Positions 20,740 to 29,432 of a stretch of DNA of 64,000 nucleotides are shown here, one piece after another. Made by a program: the position numbers and the translations under genes. The DNA is from Bartonella sp. HY038 (GTDB lineage Bacteria; Pseudomonadota; Alphaproteobacteria; Rhizobiales; Rhizobiaceae). Positions within the stretch are counted from its first letter, which is position 1; every line of letters starts with the position of its first letter. The notes beneath the pieces are model-generated. The model was not told the origin of the DNA and made no database searches. It saw nothing but the letters and a program-made list of their open reading frames with translations. The stretch spans positions 2,356,001 to 2,420,000 of the forward strand of contig NZ_CP059725.1 in NCBI RefSeq assembly GCF_014117425.1, given 5' to 3'.

Positions 20740-21082
20740 GTCCACGTAGCTCAGTAGGATAGAGCACAGGATTCCTAAAAATTGGGCGTTGCAGCTGGGA
20801 AACCCTGCAACGGATCTGCTCAAATTCGGGGAAAGCTTTATTGTTGCGATTTATCCAACAATATGCCAATCCCGAGCCAAGCTTTCAATATTTTAGCGCA
20901 AGCTATCAATTATTGAAGGAAGGTGTAGAGACTGGACGGGCAGCACCTAAAGGTTAAATATAATGTTTACCAATGGTGAAGGGACAGTCCAGACCACAAA
21001 CATAGATGATCCATCTATGGCGATGAAAATCGTAGTGGTATGAATCCTGGGGTCGGGGGTTCGAATCCCTTCGTGGACACCA
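20740..21082 (+). tRNA. tRNA-Arg(CCU), interrupted by a group I intron
   Basis: The 5' exon (20740-20776) gives acceptor GTCCACG, D arm GCTC..GAGC, anticodon stem CAGGA and loop bases TT plus anticodon CCT. The 3' exon (21043-21082) supplies AA, the complementary TCCTG, a T arm with TTCGAAT, acceptor CGTGGAC, discriminator A and an encoded CCA. Joined, the exons give a normal 77-base tRNA with loop TTCCTAA. The break falls after the third anticodon base. The gene cannot work without removal of the 266-base insert. Confidence 0.93.
20777..21042 (+). ncRNA. Group I self-splicing intron in tRNA-Arg(CCU)
   Basis: The insert has 266 bases and no ORF. The 5' exon ends in CCT, which can pair with the internal guide GGG at about 20783-20785, giving the usual U-G pair at the splice site. 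The intron ends in G at 21042, before AATCCTG. Core elements are in order: P-like AATTCGGGGAAA (20823-20834), Q-like AATCCCGAGCCAAGC (20868-20882), R-like AGAGACTGGACGGG (about 20927-20940) and S-like AAGGGACAGTCC (20979-20990). The R GACTG pairs with the S CAGTC to make P7. A P2 hairpin (GTTGCA with TGCAAC) and a P9-like hairpin (21001-21019) are visible. Introns at this tRNA are known from Agrobacterium and other alphaproteobacteria. Confidence 0.93.
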
Positions 21083-21187
21083 TAACCTCTTTTAATTATG
21101 CAACTTATTGTTTTTACTTATTTTTTAAGTTTATGGCAATGAAATAAAAGGTTAGGGCATAACTTAAATTTTCCTTATAGGCATTTG

Positions 21188-21787
21188 ATGGACGCATTTT
21201 TTTATGGCCTTGCAAATGGGCTTAGCTTTTTAGTGGTGATTGGTGCGCAAAATGCCTTTATTTTGAAGCAAGGGCTAAAGCGCGAGCATGTTTTTATTTT
21301 ATGCTTAACCTGCGCCTTATCCGATGCTTTATTGATTGCCTTTGGTGTAACTGGCTTTCATATAGTTTTGCAAAGCCAACCTTGGATTGAACCTTTAATG
21401 CGGTGGGGTGGTGGTTTGTTTTTGCTGTGGTATGGCGGCAAAAGTGCGCTTGCCGCTTACCGCGCTAATGGAAATATGGAACTTGGCAGCACGCAAAAAA
21501 TATCCCTTACAAGTGCTGTTTTAACCTGCCTTGCTTTAACATGGCTTAATCCGCATGTTTATCTTGATACCGTGGTTTTGCTTGGCACGGTCTCTACTCA
21601 ATTTGCCCCTCATCAATATTTATTTGGGCTTGGTGCGGTGATGGGTTCATTTTTATTCTTTTTTTGTCTTGGGTTTGGCGCTCGTTTTTTAAGGCCAATT
21701 TTTAACAATTCTCGTTCATGGCAAATACTTGATAGCATTATTGCGCTTATCATGTGGGCTATCGCGATAAAGCTTTTATTTTTTTAA
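21188..21787 (+). CDS. LysE/ArgO-family amino acid exporter
   Basis: This inner-membrane exporter has 199 residues and about six hydrophobic spans. The family signature GAQNAFILKQGLKREHVF lies near the N-terminus (about residues 19-36), followed by CALSDALLIAFGVTGF. The conserved LTWLNPHVYLDTVV segment is in the middle. This set is typical of the LysE/ArgO branch, which exports basic amino acids. ATAGG lies seven bases before the ATG at 21188. An insertion sequence begins 32 bases after the stop, so the original terminator region may be split. Confidence 0.9.
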   Translation: MDAFFYGLANGLSFLVVIGAQNAFILKQGLKREHVFILCLTCALSDALLIAFGVTGFHIVLQSQPWIEPLMRWGGGLFLLWYGGKSALAAYRANGNMELGSTQKISLTSAVLTCLALTWLNPHVYLDTVVLLGTVSTQFAPHQYLFGLGAVMGSFLFFFCLGFGARFLRPIFNNSRSWQILDSIIALIMWAIAIKLLFF

Positions 21788-21810
21788 ATTAAATGCTTGC
21801 CTATCGTTAA

Positions 21811-21818
21811 AAAAATAT
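21811..21818. repeat. Target-site duplication, left copy
   Basis: AAAAATAT directly abuts the left inverted repeat of the insertion sequence and is repeated exactly at its right end. Confidence 0.85.
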
Positions 21819-22525
21819 GGGGCTGACACCTAAGATTGTGATTTAAGGATGATTTTAAGATCATCTAGCAACTGTTTAGGTGTACCGATATTAAAGCGCC
21901 ATTCACATTCTTTCAAGAAAAGATTGAAATGCTCTTTTGGAACTCCGTTAAACTTTCTCATATGTCGTTTGGCTTGGTTCCAAAAATTTTCAATGCCATT
22001 AATATGGTTCTTTTCATTCGCAAATAAGATTGAATGATTAATGCGGAAATGTTTAAATTCTGAAACATCAAGCGCATTATATCCTCGCCAACAATCTGTA
22101 TAAACAATGCTGTCAGGTACGATTTTCTGGCGGATTATAGGCATAAGCGTATCTGTTTTAGCATCCAAGATGATTTGTGTATAAACTTGACCACCTCGCT
22201 TAAGAATAACAAAGACAGCAACTTTACCTGCGGCTCCTCGACCGCGCATGCCCTTGCTATGACCTCCAAAATAACTTTCATCTAATTCGATTTCACCCGC
22301 AAATTGTTCCGCACGTTCCTGTTGTTTTACGGCAATTGAACATCGCAATTTATGAAAAAAGCGTACAGCTGTATTGCGATGAATACCAGCCAAATCAGCA
22401 GCTGTTCTAGCAGTTGAACCCGCAATGAAGTATTTCATAAGCTCTAACTGCTTATTTCTTGTTAGTTTACAATGCTTTACATACATAAAGAGACCCTAAC
22501 TTATATAAAGTCAGGTGTCAGCCCC
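21819..22525 (-). mobile_element. IS1595-family insertion sequence (IS1016-like), complete
   Basis: The element is 707 bp. Its ends are 13-bp perfect inverted repeats, GGGGCTGACACCT on the left and the complement at 22513-22525. Identical 8-bp direct repeats flank it, the duplication length reported for IS1595 elements. It contains one transposase gene filling most of its length. Intact ends, intact duplications and an open frame point to a recent insertion. Confidence 0.93.
21830..22486 (-). CDS. IS1595-family DDE transposase (ISXO2-like)
   Basis: The protein has 218 residues. An N-terminal helix-turn-helix part (STARTAADLAGIHRNTAVRF) is followed by the ISXO2-like DDE domain. Acidic residues are seen in IELDESYFGGH and VYTDCWRGY, and the third acidic position in GIENFWNQAKRHMRKF. 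The KGMRGRGAAGKVAVFVIL segment is typical. The zinc-ribbon of longer family members is absent, as in the small IS1016-type elements. The frame is intact from ATG to stop and could encode active enzyme. Confidence 0.93.
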   Translation of the reverse strand: MYVKHCKLTRNKQLELMKYFIAGSTARTAADLAGIHRNTAVRFFHKLRCSIAVKQQERAEQFAGEIELDESYFGGHSKGMRGRGAAGKVAVFVILKRGGQVYTQIILDAKTDTLMPIIRQKIVPDSIVYTDCWRGYNALDVSEFKHFRINHSILFANEKNHINGIENFWNQAKRHMRKFNGVPKEHFNLFLKECEWRFNIGTPKQLLDDLKIILKSQS

Positions 22526-22533
22526 AAAAATAT
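22526..22533. repeat. Target-site duplication, right copy
   Basis: This is an exact copy of AAAAATAT at 21811-21818, adjoining the right inverted repeat. Confidence 0.85.
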
Positions 22534-22562
22534 TTTTAAATCGATGAGATAGCGGAAAAAAT

Positions 22563-23342
22563 ATGAGTTGGTTTAAAAAATTTTTTGCAAATAAAAATAT
22601 TCAACCAGTTAAAAAAATGCGGCAAGTCGAGTACATACCCCCATTGGGATAAACACCTGAAACAATACAGACATATTGGCAACATTGTTGGCATGAAACA
22701 ATGGGTCGCACCAATCCTGAACCAGAGGATGAAGCCCTGCCAATTCCTGATAAAGTAAGTTCTGATAATCGCATCAACTTTTTTACCGAATTTGCATTTA
22801 CTGATCAATTGCCCCATGCTGCCATTGAAGAAATGATGTTGCTTTTGCCGCGTGGCGACGCAATATTTAAACGCTTTTTATCGTGGTGGAATGAACCTCT
22901 ACATAAAATAAGCGAGCAGGAAGCCTCAAACTTTTTGCGCACACAGCTAAGTCTTGGCCAGAAGCTTGGCTTTGATGTAAGTTCTCCCGATCAACCGATT
23001 GAGATTATAAGAGGGAGTGATGTCGAAATTTCCGTAGCATTTAAAAATGCCTATGATCCTTTTGATAACATAACCGATGAAACTTATCATCGAGTATTAC
23101 AATCTAGCGGTGAATTTGGCTGGCTAGCCCATAGTTTTTTAAGTGAACCTCTTTATATGGCTGCAGGTTGTCATTACTCCATTGGTCATTGGATATGCCA
23201 ACCATTACAAGCAAACGAAAGTGGTATTGATATAACCGAAGCCCCCTATCGCCTCGCACGCGGTGGTTGGATGTGCGGACAAAGCCAAGATGGTATTTTT
23301 CTATATGATACACGCCTAGAACAACCAAGCAATAATGACTAA
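22563..23342 (+). pseudogene. Unknown protein gene with an in-frame stop codon
   Basis: From the ATG at 22563 the frame reads MSWFKKFFANKNIQPVKK and continues to IPPLG, then TAA at 22650-22652. The same frame continues without further stops: TPETIQTYWQHCWHETMGRTNPEPEDEA and on to the stop at 23342. A single changed base in TAA would restore a 259-residue protein. Without readthrough, translation could restart at the ATG at 22701 (213 residues), which has no good ribosome site. No domain was recognised, and there is no signal peptide or membrane span. It starts 30 bases after the insertion-sequence duplication. It could be a nonsense-mutated gene or a single-base sequence error. Confidence 0.6.
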
Positions 23343-23390
23343 TTTAGAGCACATTCAAAGGCTCGTATAGCTTTGACTATACTCTAAATT
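23341..23390. terminator. Two-way hairpin between convergent genes
   Basis: AATTTAGAG (23341-23349) pairs with CTCTAAATT (23382-23390), with an inner TCAAAG/CTTTGA stem. It sits between the stop codons of the broken gene and the M20 gene. Confidence 0.5.
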
Positions 23391-23410
23391 ATACAGACTA
23401 AATAATCTAT

Positions 23411-24592
23411 TTACTGCAAAAATTCCTCAACCAAATGCACCCAAAAGCTTGCACCAACTTCAATTATTTCATCATTGAAGTTATAGTGATCATTATGTAA
23501 ATTAGCGGAATTCCCATTGCCAATAAAGAGATAGCAGCCGGGACATTGCTCCAACATATAAGCAAAATCTTCACTAAATGAAAATGGCTCATTTTGTCGG
23601 AAAAGCTTCTCTGGACCAAAATTTTTAACGGCAACCCTTTGCGCAAGTTGTGTTAATTTTTCATCATTATAAACCGAAGGCGTAACTGCGCGATATTCAA
23701 CATCAATAGTTGCTCCGTAAGCTGCCCCATAACCTTGCACCAGTTCTTTTATCCGCGTTTCAAGCAAGGCGCGAATATTGGCATCGTAACTACGAACCGT
23801 TAACCGCAATTCTGCAGTTTCTGGAATAATATTAAAAGCATCACCTGCAATAAAGCTACCAACCGTAATAACTGCGGCATCATTGGGAGCAATATTACGA
23901 GAAATAATCGATTGGAGGCCAGAAACAATGGCGCTACCAATTAAAATTGGGTCAATGGCTTTTTGCGGTTGCGCACCATGCCCACTACGACCATGTATGG
24001 TAATTCGCACGCGATCTGAGCCCGCTGTTGCTATTGCGGGAATAAAGCAAAATTGCCCCAACGCTATACCAGGAACATTATGATAGCCAAAAACAGCATC
24101 ACAAGGAAATTTGGTAAATAGCCCCTCCTCAATCATTTTTTTAGCGCCGCCCAAACCTTCTTCGGCAGGTTGAAATATCAACCGAACAGTGCCCGAAAAA
24201 TCTTTTCGCTCCGAAATACAGCGTGCGGCTGTAAGAAGTGTCGTCGTGTGTCCATCATGACCGCAAGCATGCATAACACCGTCATTCTTACTAGCATAAG
24301 CAAGGTCTGTATTTTCAACAATGGGTAAAGCATCCATATCAGCTCTAATTGCCAATATTTTTTTACCTGTCCCTTGCTGCAGAGTTGCAACAATTCCTGT
24401 ACCCGCTATACCTTCGACAACATCATAGCCCCAAGATTTTAGCTTTTCAGCAACAGTTTTTGAGGTTTGAGTTTCATGAAACCCTAATTCTGGGAGCTGG
24501 TGTAGTTGATGACGCAATTTTATCATTTCAGGCAAAAAATTGCTGATATGTTGGCGAATATTATCTACATGCGACGCCAATTTATTCTCCAC
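23411..24592 (-). CDS. M20D-family amidohydrolase (hippurate hydrolase-like)
   Basis: This metal-dependent enzyme cleaves N-acyl amino acids or related amides. It has 393 residues. Metal-site motifs are MHACGHDGHTT (H108, C110, H112, D113, H115), FQPAEEGLGGAK with the catalytic glutamate pair, and GYHNVPG. The dimerisation domain begins GRSGHGAQPQKAIDPI. The start codon is GTG (MENKLAS). A TTG four codons in, with GGAG before it, is an alternative. It lies downstream of an MHS transporter, which suggests it processes an imported compound. A second member of this subfamily is at 51110-52288. Confidence 0.9.
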   Translation of the reverse strand: MENKLASHVDNIRQHISNFLPEMIKLRHQLHQLPELGFHETQTSKTVAEKLKSWGYDVVEGIAGTGIVATLQQGTGKKILAIRADMDALPIVENTDLAYASKNDGVMHACGHDGHTTTLLTAARCISERKDFSGTVRLIFQPAEEGLGGAKKMIEEGLFTKFPCDAVFGYHNVPGIALGQFCFIPAIATAGSDRVRITIHGRSGHGAQPQKAIDPILIGSAIVSGLQSIISRNIAPNDAAVITVGSFIAGDAFNIIPETAELRLTVRSYDANIRALLETRIKELVQGYGAAYGATIDVEYRAVTPSVYNDEKLTQLAQRVAVKNFGPEKLFRQNEPFSFSEDFAYMLEQCPGCYLFIGNGNSANLHNDHYNFNDEIIEVGASFWVHLVEEFLQ

Positions 24593-24740
24593 TTATCTCA
24601 TAATTTCAGCTACAGCCTATCAAATTGATGGCAATAAAATAACCAAAATTATCTCACTGTTAATGTAATTAATTTTATAGGTAAACTTATATTTATGATA
24701 AAAAATCTAACTAAAGATCTTATTGCTTTTATGAAAAGTC

Positions 24741-24768
24741 ATTAGGGGGAACTTTATTGCCCCCTAAT
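24741..24768 (-). terminator. Terminator after the MHS transporter
   Basis: ATTAGGGGG pairs perfectly with CCCCCTAAT across a ten-base loop. On the minus strand GACTTTTC follows. Confidence 0.6.
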
Positions 24769-24777
24769 ATTTATACC

Positions 24778-26067
24778 TTAAGCCTTAGAAGGTTTTGAGA
24801 AATTGGCGGCACAAAGTGCTATGATGCTCACCAATGCTGCAAACATAATATAATAAGCAATGGCGCGGTTATCACCAGTAAAGCCGATAAGTGCGGTAGA
24901 AATAACTGGCGAAAATCCACCAAAAATAGTAACCGCAATATTATAGGATAAAGAAATTCCTGATGATCTAAACGCTGTTGGGTATAATTCTGAAAGTGCA
25001 GCAGACGCTGGCGCTGTATAAAACACCATTAAAACTGCATAGAAAAATTGCTGCGCTATCAATACCCACACAGTTGGATAGGCTGATAATATCCAAAATG
25101 CTGGATAAGCACTTACAAAAATAGCAGCAGCCGCTCCAATCATAATAGGTTTACGACCAATACGATCAGACCATGCACCGACGAATGGACAAAATAGCAA
25201 TACAATACCAACAACAATCATACCAAGATAAGGCGAAGATAGCTCCATCTTTAAATTAGTAATCGCATAAGTTGGCATAAATGAGCTAGCTGTTTTACTT
25301 GTGACGGTCCAAATAATCACAATACCAATACCAATTAGTAGCGCTTTACCGTTGTTTTTTGCAAGCACTGCAAATGGGACATGTTCTTTTGGACCTTTTG
25401 CATTCTGAGCTAAGAATTCTGGAGACTCATCAATCTGCTTTCTAATATAGAAGCCGACAGGCGCAACAAGCATACCAAATGCAAAAGCCACACGCCAACC
25501 CCAACTAGCTACCTGATCAGCATCTAAAAGAGATGTAATACTCCAACCAACAAGGCCAGCCACTAAAAAGGCGCCCGTTTGGCTAACTTGTTGCCAAGCA
25601 GCATATTGACCTCTTTTATGCTTTGGGGCAGTTTCAACGAGAATAGATAAGGCACTACCTATTTCCCCCCCCGCAGAAATCCCCTGAATAAGACGTGCAA
25701 TCACAATAATGATCGGTGCAAAAATACCAATTTGTGCATAGGTTGGACAAAATGCGATAATTGCCATACCTAGTGCCATTAGCAACATTGTTAATGAAAG
25801 AGCTGACTTACGTCCAACGCGATCAGAATAAGCACCTAATACAATAGCCCCTAAAGGACGTGTTACAAAACCAACTGCAAATGTAATAAAGGTTAAAAGC
25901 AGTGATACGACTTCATTTTCTGCTGGAAAAAACTGCTTTGAAATTACAAATGCGAATAAAGCATAAGCACCAAAATCATACCACTCCAATGCACCGCCCA
26001 TGACGGCAGCTGTAATGACTTTTCGTGATACAGCTTTATTTTCAGGTGCCTGCGAAACGTCTCCCAT
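24778..26067 (-). CDS. MFS transporter, metabolite:H+ symporter (MHS) family
   Basis: This inner-membrane symporter has 429 residues and twelve predicted spans. The MHS entry motif GGALEWYDFGAYALFAF is at the first span. The MFS loop GAYSDRVGRKSAL lies between spans 2 and 3 and is repeated as GAWSDRIGRKPIM in the second half. RLIQGISAGGEIG fits the ProP/ShiA/KgtP group, which takes up organic acids and osmolytes. The start is the ATG ending at 26067, with GGAGGT eight bases upstream. A divergent LysR gene lies 155 bases away and is the likely regulator. Confidence 0.92.
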   Translation of the reverse strand: MGDVSQAPENKAVSRKVITAAVMGGALEWYDFGAYALFAFVISKQFFPAENEVVSLLLTFITFAVGFVTRPLGAIVLGAYSDRVGRKSALSLTMLLMALGMAIIAFCPTYAQIGIFAPIIIVIARLIQGISAGGEIGSALSILVETAPKHKRGQYAAWQQVSQTGAFLVAGLVGWSITSLLDADQVASWGWRVAFAFGMLVAPVGFYIRKQIDESPEFLAQNAKGPKEHVPFAVLAKNNGKALLIGIGIVIIWTVTSKTASSFMPTYAITNLKMELSSPYLGMIVVGIVLLFCPFVGAWSDRIGRKPIMIGAAAAIFVSAYPAFWILSAYPTVWVLIAQQFFYAVLMVFYTAPASAALSELYPTAFRSSGISLSYNIAVTIFGGFSPVISTALIGFTGDNRAIAYYIMFAALVSIIALCAANFSKPSKA

Positions 26068-26222
26068 AACTTTACCTCCAATGATTGTTACGACAGAACT
26101 ATCAAAAATCTTCAATTTTAAAGACTGTTAATTGATGATAAGAGTCATAACAAAAAAGTATGGGTAGATTTTCAAAGAATAATGTGAAATTGCATATTCT
26201 AAAATATTTTGTTGGTTCTTAT

Positions 26223-27131
26223 ATGATTGATGTGAAAAAAATTCGTTATTTTTCGGCGGTTGCCCAATATGGCAGCATTTCTGAAGCTGCGCGCCATCTT
26301 TTTATTGTGCAGCCAGCATTAAGCCGACAAATTGCCGAATTAGAATATTCTCTCGGCGTTAGCCTTTTTTTACGCCGGCAAAAAGGCATAGAATTAACTG
26401 CAGCAGGCGAGCAATTACTCAAAGACTGCACTTTTGTTTTACAAGCCCTTGACCAAGCAACAACCAATGTTAAGCGCATCGGCAATCAACAAGAAACCCT
26501 CCATATTGGCAGTGCACCCAGCTATACATGGAACCCATTTTTTATTGAGCTCATAAAAGAATTTCAGGAAGAACACCCGGGAATTAAGCTTATTTTAGAA
26601 CCGACCCTTGCTATTGGCCAAACAGAACGGTTACAACTTGGAACTCTTGATGCTGGATTTATGGCCTGGCGGCAAAAGGCCGATACTACCAAAGCAGCAA
26701 TACCAGCTATGCGCTGTCACCTACTTATTGCTTGCAGCAAAGACAGTCCTTTGAACCAAATGTCAAGAACCAGTTTAAAGCAGCTTGAAAATGAACCTTG
26801 CTTATTTTTTCCACGCGAGATGTCGCCAGAATTTTATGATTTTACTTTGACCGAATGTCGCAAAGCCAAGTTTAAACCCAATATAGTTGAAGCAGCTACT
26901 GATTTTAATTCGTGCCTTGGTCTTGCTTCAAGTGGACTTGGCTATACAATTATATCAAGTGCATCACGCTATAATTGCCCTTCAAACATCAATTTGATAA
27001 AGCATAAAATGTTTAAAGGTAGTTATGATTTAGAATTTGTATACCGCATCCCTGTAGTAAAAGAAGCATTACAACAACTCATTGATTTTTCAAGAAAAAA
27101 GTTGCAACCCATATACCAAATAAAACTATAA
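26223..27131 (+). CDS. LysR-type transcriptional regulator
   Basis: The protein has 302 residues. The N-terminal winged helix-turn-helix (about residues 2-62) reads KKIRYFSAVAQYGSISEAARHLFIVQPALSRQIAELEYSLG. A C-terminal effector-binding domain follows. The ATG at 26223 was preferred because LysR proteins begin just before this helix. Upstream in-frame codons reach 26160 but without support. It is divergent from the MHS transporter gene. A spaced TGTTA...TAACA half-site pair at 26126-26152 is a possible operator. Confidence 0.9.
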   Translation: MIDVKKIRYFSAVAQYGSISEAARHLFIVQPALSRQIAELEYSLGVSLFLRRQKGIELTAAGEQLLKDCTFVLQALDQATTNVKRIGNQQETLHIGSAPSYTWNPFFIELIKEFQEEHPGIKLILEPTLAIGQTERLQLGTLDAGFMAWRQKADTTKAAIPAMRCHLLIACSKDSPLNQMSRTSLKQLENEPCLFFPREMSPEFYDFTLTECRKAKFKPNIVEAATDFNSCLGLASSGLGYTIISSASRYNCPSNINLIKHKMFKGSYDLEFVYRIPVVKEALQQLIDFSRKKLQPIYQIKL

Positions 27132-27185
27132 AAATAGCAAAGAATAACTTATTAAGAACGATTACCCTAAAGCTTTAATTTGCAT

Positions 27186-27359
27186 TTACTTACGATGCAA
27201 TAAGGTTGGCAATCCCCAAATAATCAGTGCAACAATAATCATTAATATTAAAGCTGTTGCCATGCGGATAAAATCAAAATTAACCGCATCGCTTGGGAAA
27301 AAGAAACTAGCCACAGTCCCAGCAAAATCTAATATTATTTGAGCAAGTTCACGTAACAT
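27186..27359 (-). CDS. Small single-span membrane protein
   Basis: The protein has 57 residues: a short N-terminal part (MLRELAQIILDFAG), then a hydrophobic helix around residues 32-52 (MATALILMIIVALIIWGLP) and a basic end LLHRK. A near-perfect ribosome site, GGAGGTGGCC, precedes the ATG ending at 27359, so it is probably translated. It stands alone, convergent with the LysR gene. No family was recognised. Confidence 0.65.
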   Translation of the reverse strand: MLRELAQIILDFAGTVASFFFPSDAVNFDFIRMATALILMIIVALIIWGLPTLLHRK

Positions 27360-27666
27360 GGCCACCTCCATCATATTAAATTATAATACGCCTTTTAAAT
27401 CATTCTAACAAGATGTTAAATTAGCATCAATTATCAAAGAAAAGTCTGCAAAGTTGATTGAATAGCAACAATTTTACCAAGCCTCATCTTAATCAATTAG
27501 CTTATTTGTAAAAGAATAGCTTACCTCTTTCGATTTTTTTAAACCAATTTGTAATTATTATAATTAAGTTGGGGCAATCTGTCTTATTTACACAATTAGC
27601 CTCTAGAAATGTTTTAAAAGATATGCCATCCTCATCGTTAAGCAGGAAAAAGCATTTTTCCATCTT
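27360..27666. other. Intergenic region before the glycine riboswitch
   Basis: Very AT-rich. It should contain the promoters of the small membrane protein (minus) and of the gcv operon (plus). No distinct motif was identified. Confidence 0.4.
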
Positions 27667-27836
27667 GCTGCGGGAGAGAATTTTTCAATAAATCGCCGAA
27701 GGGGAAAACCGCCCGTAATCTCTCAGGCAAAAGGACCGCAGCTAAGATAAAGCAACTCTGGAAAGTCGGGGGAAGCCCCGCGCCGAAGGTGTAAGTGGAT
27801 TCTTCCACGAGTCTCTCAGGCTTTCGACAGAAGGGC
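27667..27836 (+). promoter_or_regulatory. Tandem glycine riboswitch
   Basis: There are two glycine aptamers in series. Each has the conserved GCCGAAGG (27695-27702 and 27782-27789) and the closing CTCTCAGG (about 27720-27727 and 27813-27820). The first aptamer opens with GCGGGAGAG and closes with GGACCGC. It lies about 110 bases before gcvT, so glycine should switch on its own cleavage genes, as known for this class. Confidence 0.95.
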
Positions 27837-27943
27837 ACAATAGTAATCTGCCTATCATGAAGATAGCGCGGATATTGTGTTTTGGTATGCGGGCAAGAAG
27901 ATAAAATCTCTTTCCCAAATGCTAGCCTTTTATGGGAGAGATT

Positions 27944-29050
27944 ATGGGTGACATCGATAGCAATCTAAAAGAATTACCCCTTAAAGCCATGCATGAAGCA
28001 GCAGGTGCAAAATTTGGTGGCTTTGCCGGTTGGCATATGCCAATTACCTATCCGCTTGGGGTGATGAAAGAACATTTGCATACGCGATCAGCAGTTGGGC
28101 TTTTTGATATTTCACATATGAAGCTTATCTTGGTTGAAGGCCCGGACGCCGCCAGTTTTTTAAATCAAGCAGTACCACTTGATGCAGGCGCGCTTAAGCT
28201 TGGCCAGTCGCGCTATAATTATCTTTTAAATGATAAGGCTGGCATTCTTGATGATCTTATCATCACGCGCATTGGTGACACGCGCTTTATGGTGGTTGCC
28301 AATGCTGGTAACGCCGATGCAGATATTGCAGAATTGCAAAAACGTCAAAGTGGTTTTAATTGCGCAATTACGCCGCTTGATCGCGTATTCTTAGCATTGC
28401 AGGGACCGCAAGCAGTTAATGTTATGAATGATTTGGGCTTGCCTGGTACAGATCTTACTTTCATGCATGGTTTGTTAACCGATAATAATTGGTTCATTAC
28501 CCGCTCTGGTTATACGGGTGAAGATGGTTTTGAACTTGCTATACCGCTTGACGACGCAAAGGCTATTGCTGAAAAACTGATTAATGATCCACGCGTTGAG
28601 TGGATTGGCCTTGCAGCACGCGATAGTTTACGCCTTGAGGCCGGTCTTTGCTTGCATGGACAAGATATTACCCCTGAGCTAAATCCAATTGAGGCCGGTA
28701 TCACTTGGGCGGTTACCAAAGCTGTGCGCGAAAAGGCCGATTTTATCGGTGCTAAGGCATTTCTTGAGCTTCTTGCCCAAGGTCCTGCCAAAAAACGCGT
28801 TGGCCTTGCACCACAAAGCCGCCAACCAGTACGCGCTGGCGCCGAACTTTTTGACCAAGATGGGACAAAAATTGGCATTGTGACTTCTGGTGGCTTTGGC
28901 CCATCTTTTGATGCCCCCGTTGCAATGGGTTATGTACCAACGCAGTTTGCCACTATTGGCACAGAAATTTATACCGATGTTCGGGGTAAAAAAATCCCTG
29001 TCCTCGTTCATGCCCTTCCCTTTGTTCCGCAAAATTACTTTAAAGGATAA
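27944..29050 (+). CDS. gcvT: Glycine cleavage system T protein (aminomethyltransferase)
   Basis: The protein transfers the methylene group from the aminomethyl-lipoyl arm of GcvH to tetrahydrofolate, releasing ammonia. It has 368 residues. Family motifs are [15 protein letters not shown] near the N-terminus, FDISHMKL, and [16 protein letters not shown] with the folate-site residues. [16 protein letters not shown] and the C-terminal VAMGYV also match. GGGAGAG lies three bases before the ATG at 27944. An ATG at 27932 overlaps that site and is less likely. It is the first gene of gcvTHP, behind a glycine riboswitch. Confidence 0.96.
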   Translation: MGDIDSNLKELPLKAMHEAAGAKFGGFAGWHMPITYPLGVMKEHLHTRSAVGLFDISHMKLILVEGPDAASFLNQAVPLDAGALKLGQSRYNYLLNDKAGILDDLIITRIGDTRFMVVANAGNADADIAELQKRQSGFNCAITPLDRVFLALQGPQAVNVMNDLGLPGTDLTFMHGLLTDNNWFITRSGYTGEDGFELAIPLDDAKAIAEKLINDPRVEWIGLAARDSLRLEAGLCLHGQDITPELNPIEAGITWAVTKAVREKADFIGAKAFLELLAQGPAKKRVGLAPQSRQPVRAGAELFDQDGTKIGIVTSGGFGPSFDAPVAMGYVPTQFATIGTEIYTDVRGKKIPVLVHALPFVPQNYFKG

Positions 29051-29054
29051 ATCA

Positions 29055-29423
29055 ATGTCTACACTTTATTATACCGAAGATCACGAATGGATGAGCGTAG
29101 AAGGCGATATCGCTACTGTGGGCATTACCATCCATGCACAAGAGCAATTGGGTGATCTTGTTTTTGTTGAATTGCCAGATGCTGGAAAAACCATCACGAA
29201 AGGCGATGCGATTGTTGTGGTTGAATCAGTTAAAGCTGCATCAGACGTTTATGCGCCGGTTGATGGAGAAGTGATTGAAATCAATGAAGCTCTTTCCAGT
29301 GATCCATCGCTTGTCAATCAAAGTGCTGAAGATGCAGGCTGGTTATGGCGCATGAAACTCAGTGATAAAAGCCAACTTGATAGCCTGCTTGATAAAGCTG
29401 CCTATGACGCATTGGTCGGCTAG
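29055..29423 (+). CDS. gcvH: Glycine cleavage system H protein
   Basis: This is the small lipoyl carrier that moves the aminomethyl group between GcvP, GcvT and lipoamide dehydrogenase. It has 122 residues. The lipoyl site is K60 in [14 protein letters not shown]. The N-terminus [14 protein letters not shown] and the C-terminal [10 protein letters not shown] are typical. AAGGA precedes the ATG at 29055, four bases after the gcvT stop. Confidence 0.97.
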   Translation: MSTLYYTEDHEWMSVEGDIATVGITIHAQEQLGDLVFVELPDAGKTITKGDAIVVVESVKAASDVYAPVDGEVIEINEALSSDPSLVNQSAEDAGWLWRMKLSDKSQLDSLLDKAAYDALVG

Positions 29424-29432
29424 AGGTGATGT

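Noticed and set aside
20740..21082. A tRNA-Arg pseudogene broken by a random insertion
   Set aside because: The insert has ordered group I core elements and correct splice-site bases, so an intron explains it better.
26126..26152. A firm LysR operator
   Set aside because: The TGTTA and TAACA half-sites match, but the intervening bases are not symmetric. It is kept only as a possibility in the LysR gene entry.
27638..27838. A minus-strand reading frame over the riboswitch
   Set aside because: It covers the conserved glycine aptamers and has no ribosome site, so it is a chance frame.
28510..28878. A 122-residue minus-strand frame inside gcvT
   Set aside because: It is a shadow of a strongly conserved gene. 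The composition is that of an antisense frame.
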